Assembly: GCA_001798075.1 (NCBI GenBank)
Contig: MGRG01000008.1
Coordinates: 62,001-126,000 of the forward strand
Origin: Deltaproteobacteria bacterium RIFCSPHIGHO2_01_FULL_43_49
GTDB lineage: Bacteria; UBA10199; SPLOWO2-01-44-7
Direction of reading: 5' to 3'
Length of the DNA stretch: 64,000 bases
Below, one piece after another: positions 1 to 8,975 of this stretch (the stretch's first letter is position 1; the number at the start of each line of letters is the position of its first letter). The notes under the pieces were generated by a model. It ran no database searches, was not told where the DNA came from, and saw only the letters and a list, made by a program, of their open reading frames with translations. The position numbers were made by a program, and so were the translations under genes.

Positions 1-1
1 G

Positions 2-649
2 GAAGTAACGAATTTGCCGTTTCTTCGCCTTGTCGCGAAAACAAAGAAATTCATTATTCTTTCAACAGGGATGTCAACGCTGGAAGAGGTTCAGGAAGCG
101 GTGAAGGCGATTTTTAATGAAGGAAATCAACAACTTATTTTACTCCATTGTGTTTCCGCTTATCCAGCACCAGTAGAGCAGATCCATTTGAGAGCGATGG
201 AGACTTTAAAAACGACCTTCAAGTTACCCGTTGGATTTTCAGACCACACCCTAGGCATTTCTATCTCCTTAGCTGCGGCGGCATTGGGAGCTAAGGTTAT
301 TGAAAAACATTTAACGATTGACAAAAATCTTTCGGGTCCGGACCATGCCAGCTCACTGAATCCTGCGGAGATGAAATCTTTGGCCGAAGGACTGGCTCAG
401 GTGGCCATGGCGCTGGGAAACGGAGTTAAAAAACCGGCTCCTTGCGAGATCAATACAAAAACGGTGGTGCGAAAAAGTATTGTCGTGAACAAGGATCTCA
501 AAAAAGGGGATATCATCAGCGCTCTGGATTTGGCTTGCAAAAGACCGGGAAACGGCATTGCCCCGAAATATTTGGATAAGATCGTCGGCTTAAAGGTGAA
601 AAAAACGATCAAAAAAGACACGTTGCTGACTTGGGATATGCTGCAATGA
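2..649 (+). CDS. NeuB-type nonulosonate synthase, 5' end missing (legionaminic/pseudaminic/sialic acid synthase)
   Basis: C-terminal two thirds of a NeuB-family synthase, which condenses phosphoenolpyruvate with an N-acetylated hexosamine to give a nine-carbon ulosonic acid in the cytoplasm. The frame is open to base 2, so the start lies outside the window. Counting from the TTG at 14, visible family motifs are HCVSAYPAP (45-53), the GFSDHTLG metal/substrate loop (74-81) and EKHLTID...GPDHASSLNP (97-117) with the conserved Glu and His residues. A SAF (antifreeze-like) domain fills about 151-211. It overlaps the downstream hisF-like gene by 4 bp. The neighbouring PtmE- and LegC-like genes favour a legionaminic acid synthase (LegI), but NeuB or PseI cannot be excluded without the N-terminus. 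Confidence 0.9.
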   Translation, partial: EVTNLPFLRLVAKTKKFIILSTGMSTLEEVQEAVKAIFNEGNQQLILLHCVSAYPAPVEQIHLRAMETLKTTFKLPVGFSDHTLGISISLAAAALGAKVIEKHLTIDKNLSGPDHASSLNPAEMKSLAEGLAQVAMALGNGVKKPAPCEINTKTVVRKSIVVNKDLKKGDIISALDLACKRPGNGIAPKYLDKIVGLKVKKTIKKDTLLTWDMLQ

Positions 650-1524
650 CGAAGAGACTCCCGCACCCTATCCGCGTCATTCCGCGCCTCGACATCAAGG
701 GCCCCAATTTGGTCAAGGGGGTTCACTTGGAAGGCCTGCGTGTTCTCGGAAAACCGGAAAATTTTGCGCGCTACTATTATGAGCAGGGGGCGGATGAATT
801 AATTTATATGGATATCGTGGCGAGTCTTTACGGTCGCAACAATCTTTTGCACATTGTGGAGAAGACATCGCGCGAGATTTTTATTCCTCTCACGGTTGGC
901 GGGGGCTTAAGGACGATCGAGGATATTCGCGGCATTTTATGCGCCGGCGCCGACAAGGTGGCGCTCAACACCGCTGTTATTGCCAGACCGGAGTTCATTC
1001 GTGAGGCGGTAACCTGTTTTGGTTCTTCCACAATCGTTGTTTCAATCGAGGCCACCAAGCACGCGGGCGAAAAATATGAGTGCTACACCGATAACGGCCG
1101 GGTTCCCACTGGTTTTGATGCCATGGAGTGGGCACAAAGGGCTGCGGAGTTTGGAGCGGGAGAAATCTTGGTGACTTCCATTGACAAGGAAGGGACCGGC
1201 AAGGGGTATGACATTGAGTTAACAAGGCAGATTGCAGACCGGGTTTCGATTCCGGTGATCGCTTGCGGAGGGGCCGGCCGTCTTGAACATATACGGGATG
1301 TCATTGTCGATGGGCATGCCGATGCGGTCGTCATGGCCTCCGTCCTGCACTATGGGTATATTCGTGATCAGACGTCTGAACGAAAAGATTTTACCGAAGG
1401 GAATGTCAATTTTTTGATGAGCAAACAAGGTTATTCCAAGGTTCAGGAGGTTGCGTTGGACGAGATCAAAACTTATCTTGCCAATTTTGACATTGAAACA
1501 CGAAGGAAGGTCCATGCCTCCTAA
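646..1524 (+). CDS. HisF-like cyclase subunit for sugar amidination (non-histidine HisF paralogue)
   Basis: A 292-residue HisF-family TIM barrel. ATG 646 overlaps the upstream stop (ATGA). Motifs include RLDIKG (14-19), LTVGGG (82-87) and EILVTSID followed by a GTGKGYD loop. The position equivalent to the second catalytic Asp of true HisF (D130 in Thermotoga) is Glu135 in the string VSIEAT, while the first Asp is kept at 16. It sits between a nonulosonate synthase and a HisH/N-acetyl-sugar amidotransferase pair rather than in a his operon. This matches the HisF/HisH helpers of acetamidino-sugar formation (WbpG-HisH2-HisF2 and PtmG/PseA systems). A C-terminal extension of about 40 residues follows the barrel. 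Confidence 0.85.
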   Translation: MTKRLPHPIRVIPRLDIKGPNLVKGVHLEGLRVLGKPENFARYYYEQGADELIYMDIVASLYGRNNLLHIVEKTSREIFIPLTVGGGLRTIEDIRGILCAGADKVALNTAVIARPEFIREAVTCFGSSTIVVSIEATKHAGEKYECYTDNGRVPTGFDAMEWAQRAAEFGAGEILVTSIDKEGTGKGYDIELTRQIADRVSIPVIACGGAGRLEHIRDVIVDGHADAVVMASVLHYGYIRDQTSERKDFTEGNVNFLMSKQGYSKVQEVALDEIKTYLANFDIETRRKVHAS

Positions 1525-2200
1525 AAAAGTCGCCATCGTCAACTATGGCATGGGAAATCTTTTTAGTGTAAAGCACGCTTGTCTGGCCGCCGGTTTGTTT
1601 CCATGGATCACCGATTCTCCGGCGGAGATTTCAAAGGCGGATGCCCTCATTCTTCCGGGAGTCGGTGCGTTTGGAGAGGCCATGAAGATTTTAAATCGTC
1701 TTGGTCTCTCCACGGTTATCCGCGAATTCGTGGAAATGGACAAACCGGTCATGGGGATCTGTCTGGGGATGCAGTTGCTCATGACACGCAGTTTTGAATT
1801 TGGAAAACATGAAGGCCTTAACATCATTGAAGGAGAGGTTGTTTCTCTCAAGGAGGCTTTCAAGCCGGGTGAAAATTTCAAGGTGCCTCATGTAACCTGG
1901 AATAAAAATAAAACTCCTGAAGGGAAATCCTGGAAGGGATCGATGCTGGATGGAATGGCGAACGGTCAATATATGTATTTCGTTCATTCCTATTTTGTAA
2001 CACCGCGCGACACCCACGTCGTTTTGTCCTCGACGCAGTATGGGGGTATTGTGTTTTGTTCCAGTCTTCAATATAAAAATGTCTTTGCCTGTCAGTATCA
2101 TCCTGAACGGAGTGGGCCAGCCGGTTTAAAAATTTATTGTAATTTTGCAAATTTTATACAACAGATGTCCTTGGGAGGCGAATATGTCAGAGCCAGCTAG
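1514..2200 (+). CDS. HisH-like glutamine amidotransferase subunit for sugar amidination
   Basis: A 228-residue class I glutamine amidotransferase. It releases ammonia from glutamine and passes it to its synthase partner. ATG 1514 is chosen because GGAAGG lies just upstream and the product begins with the family-typical KKVAIVNYGMGN; a longer in-frame start at 1451 would only add residues encoded inside hisF. The nucleophile is Cys83 in MGICLGMQLL, and His196 and Glu198 in CQYHPERSG complete the triad. It overlaps the HisF-like gene by 11 bp and the amidotransferase by 17 bp, so the three are probably translationally coupled. It is probably not histidine-specific, because no other his gene is present. 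Confidence 0.87.
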   Translation: MPPKKVAIVNYGMGNLFSVKHACLAAGLFPWITDSPAEISKADALILPGVGAFGEAMKILNRLGLSTVIREFVEMDKPVMGICLGMQLLMTRSFEFGKHEGLNIIEGEVVSLKEAFKPGENFKVPHVTWNKNKTPEGKSWKGSMLDGMANGQYMYFVHSYFVTPRDTHVVLSSTQYGGIVFCSSLQYKNVFACQYHPERSGPAGLKIYCNFANFIQQMSLGGEYVRAS

Positions 2201-3392
2201 AGCCAAGTGGGGTTTGCCGGAAGAGGTCATCTATTGCAAGCGGTGTGTCGAGTCGAACCAGCGAATGATGGGTTCGATACAACATGCGGACACAAAAGAC
2301 TCCAAAAAAGATACAACCATTTTTGATGAAGAGGGTGTTTGTTCCGCCTGTCTTTATTTTGATCAGAAGAAAAAAATAGATTGGAATGAACGCGAACAAC
2401 AACTCAAAGATTTATGCGATCAATTTCGCAAAAAAGACGGCACCTATGATGTTTTGGTTCCCGGCAGCGGCGGTAAAGATAGTGTTTTTGCCTCCCATGT
2501 TCTTAAACATAAATACGGAATGAATCCTCTGACGGTGACTTGGGCGCCTCATATGTATACCGATATCGGTTGGAAAAATTTTCAGGCATGGATCCGAGCC
2601 GGTTTTGACAATATTCTTTTCACCCCCAATGGGAAGGTGCATGCCAAGCTGACACGACTGGCTTTTGAAAATTTACTCCATCCCTTTCAACCCTTTGTTC
2701 TGGGCCAATATTATCTGGCACCGAGAATGGCGATTGAAAGAAATATCAAACTGATTTTTTATGCCGACAGTTCGGCGGAGAGAGGTACGGGGAAAAATGT
2801 AAAAATGAGTGGTAACCAGTTTGACCCCCGCCTCTACAGTATTGAAAAGGGGCAAAAGCCATTTATTGCGGGTTTGCTGCCGGAGGAATTGGCAGAGCAT
2901 GGTGTTTTTCAGCATGATTTGGCTCCTTACTGGCCATTAGATAGAGAGGTTCTTGAAAAGGCGGATATTGCGATTCATATGCTCCCTTATTATATCAACT
3001 ACGATCCGCAGAAAATGTATTATTACGCCATTGAACACAGCGGTTTTCAACCTAATCCCGATGGGCGCAGTGAAGGGACCTACACCAAGTATTCCAGCCT
3101 GGATGACAAGGTCGATGGGTTTCACTATTTTACCTGGTTCATCAAGACGGGGCGTGCCAGGGCTACGGAGGATGCGTCATTAGAAATTCGCAATGGTCAC
3201 ATCACCCGTGAAGAAGGGGTGGCCTTGGTTCGACGCTTTGACGGAGAGTTTCCCAAAAAATATTTCAAGGATTTTCTGGACTACACCGGTTTGACGGAAG
3301 AGAGATTTTGGGATCTCATTAACAAGGGGAGATCCCCGCATCTGTGGGAAAGAGTGGGTGGAAAATGGGTGCTAAAACATCAGGTCTCTTGA
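2184..3392 (+). CDS. N-acetyl sugar amidotransferase (WbpG/PseA/PtmG family)
   Basis: A 402-residue PP-loop ATPase that converts an N-acetyl to an N-acetimidoyl (acetamidino) group on a sugar, using ammonia from the HisH/HisF pair. ATG 2184 follows GGGAGG and overlaps the hisH end. The ATP-binding PP-loop is PGSGGKDSV (93-101). Two CxxC pairs (Cys18/Cys21 and Cys53/Cys56) look like a zinc-binding knuckle, as known in this family. In Campylobacter, homologues make 5-acetamidino derivatives of pseudaminic (PseA) and legionaminic (PtmG) acids. Next to a NeuB-type synthase the likely product is an acetamidino nonulosonic acid. The exact substrate is inference. Confidence 0.88.
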   Translation: MSEPARAKWGLPEEVIYCKRCVESNQRMMGSIQHADTKDSKKDTTIFDEEGVCSACLYFDQKKKIDWNEREQQLKDLCDQFRKKDGTYDVLVPGSGGKDSVFASHVLKHKYGMNPLTVTWAPHMYTDIGWKNFQAWIRAGFDNILFTPNGKVHAKLTRLAFENLLHPFQPFVLGQYYLAPRMAIERNIKLIFYADSSAERGTGKNVKMSGNQFDPRLYSIEKGQKPFIAGLLPEELAEHGVFQHDLAPYWPLDREVLEKADIAIHMLPYYINYDPQKMYYYAIEHSGFQPNPDGRSEGTYTKYSSLDDKVDGFHYFTWFIKTGRARATEDASLEIRNGHITREEGVALVRRFDGEFPKKYFKDFLDYTGLTEERFWDLINKGRSPHLWERVGGKWVLKHQVS

Positions 3393-3395
3393 TTC

Positions 3396-4478
3396 ATGAA
3401 TAAAAATATTCAATCATTTTGTGTCGGTCTTGAAAGTACACTCCAGGATACCATTGCAAAAATGAACAAAAATCGCATGGGGGTCATTCTAGTCATCGAC
3501 AAGGACAAACGCCTTTTGGGCACCATCACCGATGGTGATGTCCGTCGCGCGTTTCTGGCCAACTTTGCATTGCTTTCGTCAGTTACGATGGTGCTGGAAC
3601 ATAAGTCCAACACACAATACGCCACTCCTTTGGTAGCTTTTGACGGGCAAGACAAAACAGTTTATCTAGAACTGCTTAAAACGAGCCGTCTTTCGCATCT
3701 TCCTATTTTGAATGAAAAAAAACAGGTGGTTGGCCTAGTCTCTTCCGATGATTTTGTCATGGAGTCCTGTTCTTCACTCAAAGCGATGGTGATGGCTGGC
3801 GGCCGTGGGGCTCGTCTCTATCCTCTGACGGAAGATTTGCCCAAGCCGATGCTTCGCGTTGGAGACAAGCCACTTTTGGAGATCATCATTGATCAGCTCA
3901 AATCGCTGGGGATTAAAAATATCAACGTGACCATGCATCACAAGGCGGAAAAAATTACGGAACATTTTGGCAATGGCGATAACTTCGGCGTGAAACTGGA
4001 TTATATTTCGGAAAATCGTCCCTTGGGGACAGCAGGGGCTTTAGGGCTCATTAAGCCCGGTGATGAAACTTTGCTTGTGATTAACGGTGACATTCTGACG
4101 CAAGTTGATTTCAAGGCGATGCACCAGTTTCATCGTGAACACGAAGCCGATTTGACCGTGGCAGTGCGTAAATATGATTTTCAGGTTCCCTATGGCGTTA
4201 TTGAATGCGACGGGCCCCAAGTTCTCTATCTGAAAGAAAAACCGGTCTATAGTTTTTTTGTGAATGCCGGCATTTATCTTCTGGAACCGGTCGTCAATCA
4301 ATATATTCCAAAGAGTGAGCGCTATGACATGACCGATTTGATTCAGAATCTGGTAAGTGCGGGACGTCGAGTGATCAGTTTTCCGGTGCATGAATGCTGG
4401 CTCGATATTGGAGAACATTCCGATTATAACAAGGCGCAAGAAGAAGCTGGAAAGTTCGTCTCACAAGGTTCATCTTAA
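3396..4478 (+). CDS. CBS-domain sugar-phosphate nucleotidyltransferase (PtmE-like)
   Basis: A 360-residue protein with a tandem CBS pair (about 1-121) fused to a nucleotidyltransferase domain (about 129-350). The activation signature AGGRGARLYPLTEDLPKP spans 134-151; GDKP (156-159) and the VINGDIL metal-site motif follow. The same architecture occurs in Campylobacter PtmE, which makes GDP-GlcN in the GDP-based legionaminic acid pathway. Only 3 bp separate it from the amidotransferase and 2 bp from the aminotransferase. The CBS pair may sense nucleotides, although its ligand is unknown. Nucleotide specificity (GTP or another) cannot be read from sequence alone. Confidence 0.85.
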   Translation: MNKNIQSFCVGLESTLQDTIAKMNKNRMGVILVIDKDKRLLGTITDGDVRRAFLANFALLSSVTMVLEHKSNTQYATPLVAFDGQDKTVYLELLKTSRLSHLPILNEKKQVVGLVSSDDFVMESCSSLKAMVMAGGRGARLYPLTEDLPKPMLRVGDKPLLEIIIDQLKSLGIKNINVTMHHKAEKITEHFGNGDNFGVKLDYISENRPLGTAGALGLIKPGDETLLVINGDILTQVDFKAMHQFHREHEADLTVAVRKYDFQVPYGVIECDGPQVLYLKEKPVYSFFVNAGIYLLEPVVNQYIPKSERYDMTDLIQNLVSAGRRVISFPVHECWLDIGEHSDYNKAQEEAGKFVSQGSS

Positions 4479-4480
4479 TC

Positions 4481-5653
4481 ATGTCCGAAAAATTTATCCC
4501 CTTATCGGAGCCTCAAATCAGCGGCAACGAGTGGAAATACGTGAAAGAATGTCTCGATACGGGATGGGTTTCTTCTGCGGGAGTTTTTGTCGATCGTTTT
4601 GAAAAGACCGCTGCTTCTTATCTCGAGGCAAAATATGCCGTCGCCGTCGTCAATGGTACGGCAGCCCTTCATACTGCTTTGCTGGTTGCTGGCGTAAAAC
4701 CGGAGGAGGAAGTTCTGGTTTCCAATTTGACCTTTGTCGCGCCGGTCAATGCTATTCTTTACTGCCGAGCGTATCCGGTCTTGATGGATGCGGATCCCAA
4801 AACATGGCAAATGGATACTACGAAGGTTGAACAATTTTTAGAGGAAGAGTGTGAATTGCGCGAAGACGGTTGTTTTAATAAAAAAACAGGGCGTCGTATA
4901 TCTGCGATTGTTCCGGTTCATATTCTTGGATTGGGGTGTGCGATGGACAAGATTGTGGCGCTGGCCAGACGGTTTCTCCTAAAAGTGGTAGAAGATGCTG
5001 CAGAAGGAATGGGAGTTCGCTATCAGGGAAGACATGTTGGAACCTTTGGGGATATAGCCGCGTTCAGTTTCAACGGGAACAAGGTTATGACTACAGGGGG
5101 CGGGGGAATGGTAGTAACAGCCAATAAGCAGTATGCCGATCATGCCAGGTATTTAACCACCCAAGCCAAGGATGATCCTTCGGAATATATCCATAATGCC
5201 ATTGGATATAATTACCGGTTGCCAAATGTTCTAGCGGCGATTGGGTTAGCGCAGTTGGAGAAATTAGAATCTTTTTTGATGAAGAAGCGAGAGAGTGCAA
5301 AATTCTACCAGGAAGCTTTACAAGACGAACAAGAAATCACACCGATGCCTATGCCAAAAGATTGTGAGCCCACCTTTTGGCTTTATACCATTTTGGTTAC
5401 TGGAAAGGATTCAGGAAAAAGACGTAAGGCAATCATTCAATATCTCCATAAAAATGGGGTGGAAGCCCGATCTCTCTGGCATCCCATTCACAATATGCCT
5501 CCATATGTTCGTTTCCAGGCCTATCAAATTGAACATTCGATGCCTTTATATGAAAACGCGATTTGTTTGCCTTCCAGTGTGGGATTAACAACAGAGGATT
5601 TGCAAAAAGTTGTTGCTGTTCTTCGTCAGGGTTTGAAAAGTATCCGCGCATGA
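4481..5653 (+). CDS. PLP-dependent sugar aminotransferase, LegC-like (DegT/DnrJ/EryC1 family)
   Basis: A 390-residue fold-type I sugar aminotransferase. It would transfer an amino group from glutamate to the 4-keto group of a nucleotide-activated 6-deoxy-N-acetylhexosamine. Lys201 in SFNGNKVMTTGGGGM is the PLP-binding lysine, and Asp172 in VVEDAAEG is the cofactor-contacting acid. Insertions such as the 120-140 loop match the LegC subgroup rather than PglE/ArnB. Its place after the PtmE-like gene fits step 3 of legionaminic acid synthesis. The dehydratase (LegB), acetyltransferase (LegH), hydrolase (LegG) and CMP transferase (LegF) partners are not in the window and may lie to the left. Confidence 0.88.
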   Translation: MSEKFIPLSEPQISGNEWKYVKECLDTGWVSSAGVFVDRFEKTAASYLEAKYAVAVVNGTAALHTALLVAGVKPEEEVLVSNLTFVAPVNAILYCRAYPVLMDADPKTWQMDTTKVEQFLEEECELREDGCFNKKTGRRISAIVPVHILGLGCAMDKIVALARRFLLKVVEDAAEGMGVRYQGRHVGTFGDIAAFSFNGNKVMTTGGGGMVVTANKQYADHARYLTTQAKDDPSEYIHNAIGYNYRLPNVLAAIGLAQLEKLESFLMKKRESAKFYQEALQDEQEITPMPMPKDCEPTFWLYTILVTGKDSGKRRKAIIQYLHKNGVEARSLWHPIHNMPPYVRFQAYQIEHSMPLYENAICLPSSVGLTTEDLQKVVAVLRQGLKSIRA

Positions 5654-7689
5654 ACAAACTATTTTTTGTCGAAAAGATAACGGTGCTAAACTGGCTGGTG
5701 TCTGTTTTGCCCTATATTGTTAAGGATCGGGGCGCTTATCTTTATTTTATCGATGCTTCCTGGTTTGGATTCTATTGGGCAAAACTAACGGCAACCCTTT
5801 TTGACATCCATTTGGAAAAACTGAATTTTCACCTTGTGGATATTAAGGATGAAAGAGGCTTGTTGTTGCGCTTGCGAATTGCTTCCCAGGATTTGCAAGA
5901 TCTCAAAAAGAAAATACTAGAAACAAAAACCTTTCAAAATATTGTTCAGAAATTTCCCCATAAGGATTTTTCCTTTTATTTAAAAAAAGGTATCACATTG
6001 GTTGGATATGATTGGAAGGCGTTGTGGCGTGCCCTCTTGGTCGTTCAAATTGCCAATTGGAAACGGAGGCAGTCGCATGCGGAAGCGAAAAAATGCCTTT
6101 TGTTTTTGAAAGTCAGACCTTGGATGGATTCGATCAAACACTATGGTAACGATCAAGGCATTGATGTCATGCCTCTTTTAGCATTGCCAGGTTGGGACCT
6201 GCGAAAAAGTTTGGTGGCGGATGTTTATCGGAAAGCCAGAATCGTTTTGTGGCATTTGAAAAAACGCTCTTTTTTGAAAAAGAAATCTTCCCAAAAACCG
6301 GAACAAAAAAATACTCCGAAAGTCGTTCTCGAATGTCATTATCACTTAAATTTGAATCGACCTGAGATTTTTTCAGAACTTTTTTTCTGGCAAGAATCTG
6401 ACCTTCGTGGGCAAGATGTGTTGATCACTTTTCATATTCAAAAAGAGCCTTTGGATGCTAAAAAATGGTCTGAATTAAGAGCGCATGGCATGAGTGCCGT
6501 TACTCTCGATCCAAGGGCCAGTCAAATCGTTGATTGTCCTCCTTTTTTACCCCCTCTTTTCAGCAGAAATGGAATTAAACGAGAGCAAATCGTGAAAAAA
6601 ACCGGAGTGAAAGGATACGAAAAAAAATGGTTTCGAACAGAGATGGTTCAATATCAGGCCACGAAGAGTTATTGGATGAATTTCTTTGAAAAAACAAATG
6701 GAAAAATTTTTGTCACTTGGTTTCGCTATGATGGCAGACATTGTGTTATTCATGATGCTATTCAGTCATGTGGTGGGGTTATGGCTATATACCAGAGGGC
6801 TTTGGATACAACACCGACTCCTGACATTGCGATTCAGACGGATCTTTGTTTCGGTTATTCTCAATTTGCGGCACAAATTGAAAAAGATTCAGAGTCCAGC
6901 ATTCCTTATTTTGTTATCACAGGCTATTTGGGGGATCATCGAATGGCGCTATTGCGGTCGAAGGCCCGAAGCGTTCGTGAGCAATTGCAAAAGAGCGGGG
7001 CTCGAAAGATTATCGCCTTTGCCGATGAAAATTCGGGTGACGACGCACGGTGGCATACCGGTCATGAGTTTATGCGAGTGAATTATGAGTTTTTGTTGGA
7101 TAAAATTCTTTCCGATTCTTCTTTGGGATTGATTTTAAAACCAAAAGTTCCCTCTACATTGCGTCGTCGTTTGGGGTCGGTGACCGAACTGTTGGAAAAG
7201 ACAGAGAAAACGGGCCGATGTTATATTTATGAAGAGGGAGCAGCACACGGCCATTATCCACCAGCGATTGCGGCGTTATCTGCCGACGTCGCCATTCACG
7301 GTCATTTGTGTGCAGCAACCGCTGGTCTTGATTTTGCCCTCACTGGCGTTCCCACTCTCCTAATGGATAGAGAAGGTTGGTCGGTCAGTCCTCTTTATCA
7401 TTTGGGTGTCGGTCAAGTTGTTTTTAACGATTGGCCTTTGCTGTGGAAGACTCTTCAGGGACATTGGAAGAATCCCACCGGTGTTCCCGGATTTGGGGAT
7501 TGGTCTAGAATGTTGAAGCAATTGGACCCCTTTCGAGATGGCAAGGCAGCCTACCGAATGGGTACTTATATTCGATGGATGATTGAAGACTTTAAGTCTG
7601 GACTTTCTCGCGAAATCGTGTTGGCCAATGCTGCACAGAGATATTGTGATCAGTGGGGTTCAGATAAAGTTCTCTCTATTAACGGATAA
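5650..7689 (+). CDS. Large uncharacterised protein of a glycan locus, possible GT-B-type transferase
   Basis: A 679-residue soluble-looking protein. ATG 5650 overlaps the upstream stop (ATGA); a longer in-frame start at 5563 lies inside the aminotransferase and is rejected. The N-terminal half is rich in Lys, Trp and Leu without a recognisable motif. Around residues 530-575 a glycine/alanine-rich stretch ending GVPTLLMDREGW resembles the acceptor-proximal end of GT-B glycosyltransferases and capsule-type transferases, where a sugar-nucleotide site precedes a KP or GVP turn. It is followed within 6 bp by a TagB/TagF-like transferase. Function unknown; transfer of the nonulosonic acid is one possibility suggested only by position. 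Confidence 0.6.
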   Translation: MNKLFFVEKITVLNWLVSVLPYIVKDRGAYLYFIDASWFGFYWAKLTATLFDIHLEKLNFHLVDIKDERGLLLRLRIASQDLQDLKKKILETKTFQNIVQKFPHKDFSFYLKKGITLVGYDWKALWRALLVVQIANWKRRQSHAEAKKCLLFLKVRPWMDSIKHYGNDQGIDVMPLLALPGWDLRKSLVADVYRKARIVLWHLKKRSFLKKKSSQKPEQKNTPKVVLECHYHLNLNRPEIFSELFFWQESDLRGQDVLITFHIQKEPLDAKKWSELRAHGMSAVTLDPRASQIVDCPPFLPPLFSRNGIKREQIVKKTGVKGYEKKWFRTEMVQYQATKSYWMNFFEKTNGKIFVTWFRYDGRHCVIHDAIQSCGGVMAIYQRALDTTPTPDIAIQTDLCFGYSQFAAQIEKDSESSIPYFVITGYLGDHRMALLRSKARSVREQLQKSGARKIIAFADENSGDDARWHTGHEFMRVNYEFLLDKILSDSSLGLILKPKVPSTLRRRLGSVTELLEKTEKTGRCYIYEEGAAHGHYPPAIAALSADVAIHGHLCAATAGLDFALTGVPTLLMDREGWSVSPLYHLGVGQVVFNDWPLLWKTLQGHWKNPTGVPGFGDWSRMLKQLDPFRDGKAAYRMGTYIRWMIEDFKSGLSREIVLANAAQRYCDQWGSDKVLSING

Positions 7690-7694
7690 ATGAC

Positions 7695-8969
7695 ATGGTA
7701 CAAAAGAAACCTAAAGTTGCGCTTTTTGCTTATCACTCCGTAACCAATCTCAAACACTATTGGGATGTTTTAAAAGACCAGGTGGAATGCGTATGGGTTA
7801 CCTTTTGTCCTCACGTTTTTCAGGATCTAAAGACGTTAGGAGTTGAGAATGTTCTTTTCAGGAATGGATGGGGATTAGATTTTCGATCAAGATGGTTGTC
7901 CAATGTTGCTAATTTTTTTTATAGCCGTTATCTTCAACGAAATTTGACAAGTATTTTTCATGATATGCTCAACCAATTTCGTCCGGATATCCTTATTTCA
8001 GATATCCATAAAGGGATGGTTGTAAACTATCAACCCTCCTGTGATTGCATGAAGGTTCAGGTTTTTCACTCGGTTTGTTACAAAGAATATTTCCTCTCTC
8101 CCAGTAACCTCGAATTAGATCTTCTTTTATTGCCGGGCGAAAATCATCTTAAACAATTGTCCAACCGATATGGAGATTTCATAGAACCAAACCAATTGAA
8201 AGTAGTGGGTTGGCCGCGGGCCGACGGTTTGGCCAAAACACATCTTGATGAGAAAGAAAGGGAAAGAATCCTTGCTTTGCTGGGACTGGATCCCGCACGA
8301 AAAACAGTTTTGTATGCCCCTACCCACGACTCCTTTTTTGAAAAGGGTCTTTTCCCTTGCTCCTTTGGAGACATGTGGGAGGCTTTTGAAATTTTCTGTT
8401 CCAGTGTGCGCGGTTTAGGGGGTAATTTGATTGTCAAGTTTCACCCCCTATCGCATAAGTTGATTCACGATAAAAGAGTGCACAAAATAGCGGATCGTTA
8501 TGGGGTGTGCCTCGCTTACCGAAAAACCTCGTTGCATCTTGACGATACCCTGGAGAAATGGCTTCATGTGAGTGACGTTTTGGTGAGTGACGTATCTGGA
8601 ATTCTCATCGATTTTTTAGCCTTGGATAAACCGCTTGTTTATATTGAACCCGATGCCTCTGATTTTTCATGGAGTAATGTTGACATTTCACCCGATCTGA
8701 GGGCTGGTGAAGTGGCCAATTCTATGGAAGCTTTGGTGGATGCTATAAAAATCTCCTTCAAAGAACCTAAAAAGTACTCTAAAGAACGAGAAAAGGTTCG
8801 GGAACAAGTCTTGGGTTCTTTGGATGGTGGTGCAGCTCAAAGGGGTGTTGAGGGTATTTTGGGTTATTATCCGCGATTTATTGAGTCACTGAAGGACCCA
8901 GTATTCAGAGAAAAAAGGTCACAGATGAAAGTGCAATTGCGAAAAAAATTCGGTTTGTTGTTTGAATAA
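7695..8969 (+). CDS. CDP-glycerol:poly(glycerophosphate) transferase-like protein (TagB/TagF fold)
   Basis: A 424-residue GT-B-type transferase. Motifs characteristic of the TagB/TagF family appear in order: TVLYAPTHDS (about 203-213), IVKFHPLSHK (about 245-254) and SDVLVSDVSGILIDFLALDK (about 292-311). In the family these hold the His and Ser/Asp residues that bind the CDP-alcohol donor. Family members transfer glycerol- or ribitol-phosphate, and related enzymes also transfer sugar phosphates or CMP-activated acids. It sits 5 bp after the large unknown protein and 6 bp before a methyltransferase. No CDP-glycerol synthetase (TagD) is visible, so the donor may be different. Confidence 0.7.
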   Translation: MVQKKPKVALFAYHSVTNLKHYWDVLKDQVECVWVTFCPHVFQDLKTLGVENVLFRNGWGLDFRSRWLSNVANFFYSRYLQRNLTSIFHDMLNQFRPDILISDIHKGMVVNYQPSCDCMKVQVFHSVCYKEYFLSPSNLELDLLLLPGENHLKQLSNRYGDFIEPNQLKVVGWPRADGLAKTHLDEKERERILALLGLDPARKTVLYAPTHDSFFEKGLFPCSFGDMWEAFEIFCSSVRGLGGNLIVKFHPLSHKLIHDKRVHKIADRYGVCLAYRKTSLHLDDTLEKWLHVSDVLVSDVSGILIDFLALDKPLVYIEPDASDFSWSNVDISPDLRAGEVANSMEALVDAIKISFKEPKKYSKEREKVREQVLGSLDGGAAQRGVEGILGYYPRFIESLKDPVFREKRSQMKVQLRKKFGLLFE

Positions 8970-8975
8970 TTAAAG

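Noticed and set aside
646-2200. Histidine biosynthesis operon
   Set aside because: Only HisF/HisH-like genes occur, next to an amidotransferase and nonulosonate genes, and HisF carries Glu for a catalytic Asp.
5563-5649. Longer start for the 679-residue protein
   Set aside because: The extra codons lie inside the aminotransferase gene and ATG 5650 gives a normal ATGA junction.
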